Shown: positions 13,853-17,846 of the stretch, in pieces
How the letters are laid out: each line of letters begins with the position of its first letter
Numbering within the stretch: position 1 is the first letter of the stretch
DNA from: CAZXNF01 sp050741255
Lineage (GTDB): Bacteria > Pseudomonadota > Gammaproteobacteria > Burkholderiales > SG8-41
Direction of reading: 5' to 3'
Length of the DNA: 17,846 nucleotides
Assembly: GCA_050741255.1 (NCBI GenBank)
Contig: JBOIEQ010000086.1
Location: 1-17,846 of the forward strand
The notes under the pieces: generated by a model
The model's database searches: none
Told to the model about the DNA's origin: nothing
What the model saw: only the letters and a program-made list of their open reading frames with translations
Position numbers and translations under genes: made by a program

Positions 13853-16012
13853 TTATTGGGATCCCGCTTTAACAATCAGCGCATCGACCACGCGCGCGCC
13901 CGCTCCCTGCTCCAGGACCACCAGCGGATTGATATCCACTTCCGTGATCTCGTTCCTGAAATCGTGCGCGAACCATGACAGCCGCACGATGAGATCGCAC
14001 AGGCAATCGACATCCCGGGGCCGCATGCCGCGCACGCCATCGAGCAGCTTGTACCCGCGCAGTTCACCCAGCATGGCCCGCGCATCGTCCGGCGTGACCG
14101 GGGCCACGCGATAACTGACGTCGCGCAGCACCTCGATGTGAATGCCGCCCAGCCCGCACGCCACGACCGGGCCGAACACCGGATCGCGAATGATGCCCAA
14201 CATCATCTCCACGCCCTGCGGCACCATCTCCTGCACGAGCACACCGTTGATGCGCGCATCTTCCTTGTAGCGGGCGGCGGCTGCCACCACGTCGGCGTAT
14301 CCCTGCCGGACGGCCGCTGCATCCTTTAGACCGAGCCGAACCGCCCCGGCATCGGTCTTGTGCGCGATATCCGGCGAATCGATCTTGAGCGCGACGGTCC
14401 CGCCCAGTTCTCCGGCGTGGCGGGCTGCCTCGTCCACGGTGCGTGCAAGCCGTTCGCGGGTGACGGGAAATCCATAGTCGGCCAGCGCGAGCTTGGCCTC
14501 GCGCTCGGTCAGCGTGCCGGCGCCGCCCTTCAGTTTTACACGCGCCGCGTGCACGTCGATGCCTGCCGGCCGCTGCGGCACGTCCGTGCCCTGCCGGTGA
14601 CGTTCCAGGCGCGCACCAAAATCCATCGCCGCCCGCATCGACCGCAAGCACGGCAGCGCATCGCGGTAGACCGGTACGCCCGTCGCGATCAGGTCTTCCG
14701 CCGTCGGCTCCGCGTCGTCGGTGCAGGCGCCCACCCAGATCATGGCCGCCGGTTTGGGACAGGACCGCACGAACTCCGCGCCGCTTTCGATCTGCTGGCG
14801 CGACACGAAGGCGAAGATGGGCGCGACGGCGTCGATGTTCGGGTCGTTCGCGATCGTATCGAGCGCGCGTGCGAACATCGCCGGTTCGCCCGTCGCCAGC
14901 GAAGTGAGGTCGCTCGGGTTCAGGATCTTGCTGCCGTAGCCGGGCAGCAGACCGCTCAGTACCGTCTGGGTCTCTGGCGCGTACTCGGCCCAGTTCAGCC
15001 CCTGGTCGGCGCCCATGTCCGCGATATGTACGATGTTGCCGCCCGTGGCCGCCACGGAAGCAACGCGCCGCCCTTTGGGCCAGCGCCGTTTGCGCAACAG
15101 GATGGCGGTCTCGTAGAGTTCGTTGCAGGTGTTGACGCGGATGATGCCGTGCAGTCGGAAGACGGCGGCGTAGATCTCGTCCACGCCGGCCAGCGCGCCC
15201 GTGTGCGAAGCTGCCGCGCGGCTGCCCGCCTCGGTGCGGCCGAGCTTGAGCACGACGAGCGGTTTCTCGCGCTCCAGCGCCTCCTGCGCGACCGCCTGCA
15301 GCTTGGCGCCGTCCTTGAAGCCTTCGATGGCCATGAGGACGATGTCCGTGGTGTCGGAGCGCAGCATGAAGCGGGCGAAGTCGAGCGTGTCGAGATCGGC
15401 TTCGTTACCGCAGCTCGCCTCGTAACTCACGCCGAGACCCGCCATCTGCGCCCGCCACATGACCGTGATCTGGCCGAGTCCGCCGCTGTGGCTGACGACG
15501 CCGATATTGCCCGCCTTGCCGCGGGCGCGGCCGATGGCGCCGGTGGACGTCATCGCGAACTTGTCGATGAAGTTGATCACGCCGTTGCAGTTGGGGCCCA
15601 TGATGCGCATGCCCGAACTGCGCGCGAAAGCGATCAGGCGTGCCTGGCGCTCACGGCCTTCGGGCGTCGCGGTCTCCGCGAAGCCGGCGGTGTACACGGT
15701 CGCGAACGGCACGCCGAGCGCCGCGCAGTCGGCCAACACATCGAATACCCGCTCCACCGACACGATGATGCCCACGTGATCGGGCGCCTCCGGCAGTTCG
15801 CGCACGCCGGGATAACATTTGAGGCCGTAGATTTCGCCCAGCCGCGGGTTGACCGGATAGATCTTGCCCGGGAACCCGAAATTGAGCATGGCCCGGAACA
15901 CCCGTCCGCCAAAGTTCGAGGGATGGTCGGTGGCGCCGACCAGCGCGACCGAGCGCGGGGCCAGCAGCCGCGTGAGATCGGTGTCGGTAGCGGAAGGCAC
16001 GGCCTGGTCCAC
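13853..16012 (-). CDS. NDP-forming acyl-CoA synthetase (acetyl-CoA synthetase/Pat-like ligase family)
   Basis: A 719-residue fused alpha-beta ligase that makes acyl-CoA from acid, CoA and ATP (releasing ADP and phosphate), or runs in reverse. Order of domains: CoA-binding Rossmann domain (about 13-145, with RSVALVGATDHPSNFGGRVF and MGPNCNGVIN), two succinyl-CoA-ligase-like flavodoxin domains (about 160-460), and a C-terminal ATP-grasp domain (about 495-715; LKIDSPDIAHKTDAGAVRLG, EVDINPLVV). H270 in ASHTGALAG is the predicted phosphohistidine. There is no GNAT domain, so it is not a full Pat-type protein acetyltransferase. It uses a GTG start at 16012 with GGAG ten bases upstream, 16 bp after the MaoC gene and 20 bp before Bug-3. 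It likely activates the acid imported for this operon; substrate unknown. Confidence 0.93.
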   Translation of the reverse strand: MDQAVPSATDTDLTRLLAPRSVALVGATDHPSNFGGRVFRAMLNFGFPGKIYPVNPRLGEIYGLKCYPGVRELPEAPDHVGIIVSVERVFDVLADCAALGVPFATVYTAGFAETATPEGRERQARLIAFARSSGMRIMGPNCNGVINFIDKFAMTSTGAIGRARGKAGNIGVVSHSGGLGQITVMWRAQMAGLGVSYEASCGNEADLDTLDFARFMLRSDTTDIVLMAIEGFKDGAKLQAVAQEALEREKPLVVLKLGRTEAGSRAAASHTGALAGVDEIYAAVFRLHGIIRVNTCNELYETAILLRKRRWPKGRRVASVAATGGNIVHIADMGADQGLNWAEYAPETQTVLSGLLPGYGSKILNPSDLTSLATGEPAMFARALDTIANDPNIDAVAPIFAFVSRQQIESGAEFVRSCPKPAAMIWVGACTDDAEPTAEDLIATGVPVYRDALPCLRSMRAAMDFGARLERHRQGTDVPQRPAGIDVHAARVKLKGGAGTLTEREAKLALADYGFPVTRERLARTVDEAARHAGELGGTVALKIDSPDIAHKTDAGAVRLGLKDAAAVRQGYADVVAAAARYKEDARINGVLVQEMVPQGVEMMLGIIRDPVFGPVVACGLGGIHIEVLRDVSYRVAPVTPDDARAMLGELRGYKLLDGVRGMRPRDVDCLCDLIVRLSWFAHDFRNEITEVDINPLVVLEQGAGARVVDALIVKAGSQ

Positions 16013-16028
16013 GTCGGCGCGTCTCCGC

Positions 16029-16445
16029 TCAGGCCGCCAGGCCGCTGGCCGTGCCGACCATCGTCTTGACGCCCTGCTGGTTCTCGCACCAGAACTCGAC
16101 GGTCACGCGCGTGCGCTCCCCGTCAGGTTCCTTGCTCTTCACCGCGCCGTGCATCGTCAGCGTATCGCCGGCCATGACGGGCTTGATGAAGGCCACGCCG
16201 ATGCGGCCACCGCGGACAAAACCTTCGCCGAGGAAACCCACCATCATCTGCGACACGTAAGCCGTCGACATCATGCCCTGCGCGAGCGGCGCGGCGAAAC
16301 CCTTCTGCTTCGCCCAGTCGGCGTCGGTGTGAATCGAGTACGGGCGCACGCCGGAATAGGCGTCGATCTGGCGCTGCGCGATGGGCTTGGTTACCGGCGG
16401 GAGTTCCTCGCCGAGCTGGATGGTGGCTGCGGTTTTCAATGCCAT
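16029..16445 (-). CDS. MaoC-domain hydratase-like subunit
   Basis: A 138-residue single hotdog protein of the MaoC C-terminal type, expected to act on enoyl-CoA or 3-hydroxyacyl-CoA. The hydratase motif region is AYSGVRPYSIHTDADWA (29-45): H39 and D41 are kept, but the Asp of SGD-x-N-P-x-H is replaced (V33) and the spacing is one residue longer. GFAAPLAQGMMS (49-60) follows as in the family. Alone it may be a poor hydratase; with the preceding gene it may form a heterodimer. ATG 16445 has AGGA eight bases upstream. It lies 9 bp after the partner hotdog gene and 16 bp before the acyl-CoA synthetase. Possible alternative roles are thioesterase-like activity or simple substrate binding. Confidence 0.85.
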   Translation of the reverse strand: MALKTAATIQLGEELPPVTKPIAQRQIDAYSGVRPYSIHTDADWAKQKGFAAPLAQGMMSTAYVSQMMVGFLGEGFVRGGRIGVAFIKPVMAGDTLTMHGAVKSKEPDGERTRVTVEFWCENQQGVKTMVGTASGLAA

Positions 16446-16454
16446 GGCGTATTC

Positions 16455-16889
16455 CTAGTCCTTGAACAGCATCTGGGTGAACTGGCCGCGCGTGAGCACC
16501 GTGCCGGTCGCTTCTTCCCTGGTGGCGAATTCCGTCACCATGTAGTGTTTGCCACGCTTCTCGAATTTGTCGATGACCTTGCCGTACGTGCGCACGCGCA
16601 TGCCCGCCCGCACCGGTTCCACGAACTCGAACTGCATCTTCGCGTGCAGGCCGGCCGGAATGATGTAGCGGCTGTGCCGCATCATCAGCGCCTGGTTGCC
16701 GAGCAGCACCGGGTGGGCGATGGTGCCGCCGAAAGGCGACTCCTTGAAATACCAGGGATGGTGATCGTCCACCGCGAACGCGAACGTCTCGACGTCTTCC
16801 GGCTTGATCAGAAAGTCGTCGGACATGAATTCCTCGCCGACGCGCACCACGTCGAACGAGATCCTCTTGAATTCCACCAGTTCCGCCAT
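16455..16889 (-). CDS. FAS1-like/MaoC N-half hotdog subunit
   Basis: A 144-residue single hotdog protein. The motif region reads AVDDHHPWYF (39-48): D42 and P45 match D-x-N-P-x-H, but the His position is Y47. Next comes TIAHPVLLGNQALM (56-69), as in FAS1-like dehydratase halves. It is separated by only 9 bp from the MaoC-type gene, the same N-half/C-half order as at 4256-3206, so a heterodimeric dehydratase/hydratase is likely. ATG 16889 has AGGAG six bases upstream, a clear ribosome site, and follows the crotonase by 40 bp. Cytoplasmic. It is not a recent copy of the 3729 gene; the two pairs are distant. Confidence 0.82.
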   Translation of the reverse strand: MAELVEFKRISFDVVRVGEEFMSDDFLIKPEDVETFAFAVDDHHPWYFKESPFGGTIAHPVLLGNQALMMRHSRYIIPAGLHAKMQFEFVEPVRAGMRVRTYGKVIDKFEKRGKHYMVTEFATREEATGTVLTRGQFTQMLFKD

Positions 16890-16929
16890 GACCGCTCCTG
16901 TTCCTTGCGTGATTGTCCCGAATGGTTAT

Positions 16930-17694
16930 TCAGCGGCCCTGCCAGACCGGTTTGCGCTTTTCCCGGAAGGCCCGCGGGCCTTCCTGCGCGTCCTCGCTGG
17001 CGTACAGCGGCACGGCGAGCTGCCGGCCGGTCTCCAGCGCCGCGTCCACCCCCATGTTCATCGCATGCCGTACCATCCGGCGCGCGTTGACTACCGACAG
17101 CGGCGCACAGGCGATGATCTCCTCCGCCGTCGCCAGCGCCGCCGGCAGCAGTTCCGCGCGCGGCACCACCTGGTTGACGAAGCCGATGGCGTGCGCGCGC
17201 CGCGCATCGATGGTCCGGCCCGTGAGCATCAGCTCGAGCGCGAGGCGGCTGCCGACCATGTGCACCAGCGGCGGCGTCCAGTGCAGTCCGCGGCCCACCC
17301 TCGCCTCGGCGATGCCGAACACCGCCGTATCCGCGGCAATGCACAGGTCGCAGGCCTGGGCGAACACCCAGCCCGCGCCGACCGCGCTGCCGTTGACCGC
17401 GGCGATCAGCGGCTTGCTCAAGGTCACCGTGTCGCCCGGTACCGGCAGCGTTCGCAGGGGCACGCCCGGCACGGCTTCCTTGAGGTCACGCCCGGCGGAG
17501 AACGCCCGGTCGCCCGCACCGGTCAGGATCGCGACCCGCAGCGCCGGGTCCGTCTCGAAGCGGCGATAGGCGTCCTCGAGCTGCTCGCAGACGGCGTTGT
17601 TGATCGCATTCAGCTGGCGCGGACGATTGAGGGTGATGACCACCGTCTGGCCATGTACGTCGTAGAGCACTTCCCCTGCCGCCTCCATTGCCAT
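16930..17694 (-). CDS. Enoyl-CoA hydratase/isomerase (crotonase) family protein
   Basis: A 254-residue crotonase, first gene of the six-gene operon. Typical parts: ITLNRPRQLNAIN (20-32), oxyanion-hole peptides FSAGRDL (65-71) and VNGSAVGAG (100-108), then CD (115-116). The first catalytic Glu of rat enoyl-CoA hydratase (Glu144) aligns with V110; the second (Glu164) is kept as E130. The usual G-x-x-P-G-x-G-G segment is replaced by GRGLHWTPPL. Retaining only the second Glu is characteristic of several isomerases and other crotonases rather than of true hydratases, so isomerase or hydrolase activity should be considered. The C-terminal REKRKPVWQGR is standard. Two starts are possible: ATG 17694, or ATG 17688, which is better spaced (six bases) from AAAGG. 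It lies about 60 nt downstream of a predicted promoter. Confidence 0.9.
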   Translation of the reverse strand: MAMEAAGEVLYDVHGQTVVITLNRPRQLNAINNAVCEQLEDAYRRFETDPALRVAILTGAGDRAFSAGRDLKEAVPGVPLRTLPVPGDTVTLSKPLIAAVNGSAVGAGWVFAQACDLCIAADTAVFGIAEARVGRGLHWTPPLVHMVGSRLALELMLTGRTIDARRAHAIGFVNQVVPRAELLPAALATAEEIIACAPLSVVNARRMVRHAMNMGVDAALETGRQLAVPLYASEDAQEGPRAFREKRKPVWQGR

Positions 17695-17762
17695 CCTTTA
17701 TTCCGTTTCGCTCGCAGACCGCTATCCGTAGCAGCTTCATGCTTGCATTTAATTGTTTTTTT

Positions 17763-17792
17763 ATTGTATTTATTGATGCCAAGTGCTGTCAA
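17763..17792 (-). promoter_or_regulatory. Predicted sigma-70 promoter for the crotonase operon
   Basis: Read on the minus strand: TTGACA (17792-17787, perfect) and TACAAT (17768-17763, 5/6) separated by 18 bp; expected start near 17756, leader about 60 nt. The region is markedly AT-rich against the GC-rich genes. The GntR-like palindrome found at the other two promoters is not present here, so this operon is probably controlled separately. Confidence 0.6.
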
Positions 17793-17846
17793 TCTTCAAC
17801 GGTTCATTGCGTGATAAAACCTTGAATCCTTGGTGGTTGCCCATCT
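17793..17846. other. Window edge, no gene recognised
   Basis: The last 54 bases contain no reading frame or hairpin I can support. They probably belong to the upstream regulatory region of the crotonase operon or the end of an unseen neighbouring gene. Confidence 0.4.

Noticed and set aside
17486..17792. Small minus-strand frames overlapping the crotonase start
   Set aside because: They run through the predicted promoter and into the crotonase in other frames; no ribosome site or domain.
17740..17792. Third copy of the GntR palindrome before the crotonase operon
   Set aside because: The AT-rich sequence contains ATTG/CAAT pieces but nothing close to ATTGTCTKACAAT with the right spacing.
1..17846. 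CRISPR arrays, tRNA/rRNA genes, insertion sequences, phage genes
   Set aside because: No spaced direct repeats, cloverleaf-like segments, transposase or integrase motifs were seen on either strand.

Overview
This GC-rich window (AT-rich only at its far right edge) looks like a betaproteobacterial chromosome, most likely Burkholderiales. The pointers are three Bug/TctC-type periplasmic binding proteins, a FadR-type GntR regulator, CaiB/BaiF CoA-transferases, MmgE/PrpD proteins and MaoC hydratases, a combination typical of Bordetella/Achromobacter/Cupriavidus/Variovorax-like genomes. The genus is an inference. There are no rRNA, tRNA, phage, IS or CRISPR features. The whole window reads as a dense accessory catabolic cluster for one or more unidentified carboxylic acids handled as CoA thioesters.

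Layout. (A) 1-1847, minus strand: GntR-FCD regulator, a canonical SDR, and the start of a Bug protein cut by the window edge. (B) 1936-3183, plus strand: CaiB1, divergent from the regulator. (C) 9021-3206, minus strand: MmgE/PrpD-2, Bug-2, MmgE/PrpD-1, atypical SDR-1, then two hotdog genes resembling a split mesaconyl/itaconyl-CoA hydratase-type enzyme. (D) 9286-11280, plus strand: atypical SDR-2 and CaiB2, divergent from C. (E) 17694-11288, minus strand: crotonase, two hotdog/MaoC genes, NDP-forming acyl-CoA synthetase, Bug-3 and an acyl-CoA carboxylase-type carboxyltransferase, preceded by an AT-rich promoter region.

How it may work together. Bug proteins capture an acid in the periplasm. 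CoA is attached by CaiB-type transferases (B, D) or by the ATP/ADP-type synthetase (E). Hotdog hydratases, SDRs, MmgE/PrpD proteins and the crotonase then hydrate, dehydrate, oxidise or isomerise the chain. The carboxyltransferase in E may move a carboxyl group, but no biotin carboxylase or biotin carrier gene is in the window. Substrates cannot be read from sequence.

The most informative new signals are these. A nearly identical 22-bp element (19/22 matches) built on a GntR-like palindrome lies in both divergent promoter regions (1867-1888 and 9176-9197), tying A-D into one probable regulon of the encoded GntR protein. Two paralogous SDRs both lack the catalytic tyrosine. Two separate split hotdog gene pairs have the Asp and His of the hydratase motif distributed between subunits. 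A six-codon mini-ORF with a strong Shine-Dalgarno sequence ends three bases before MmgE/PrpD-2.
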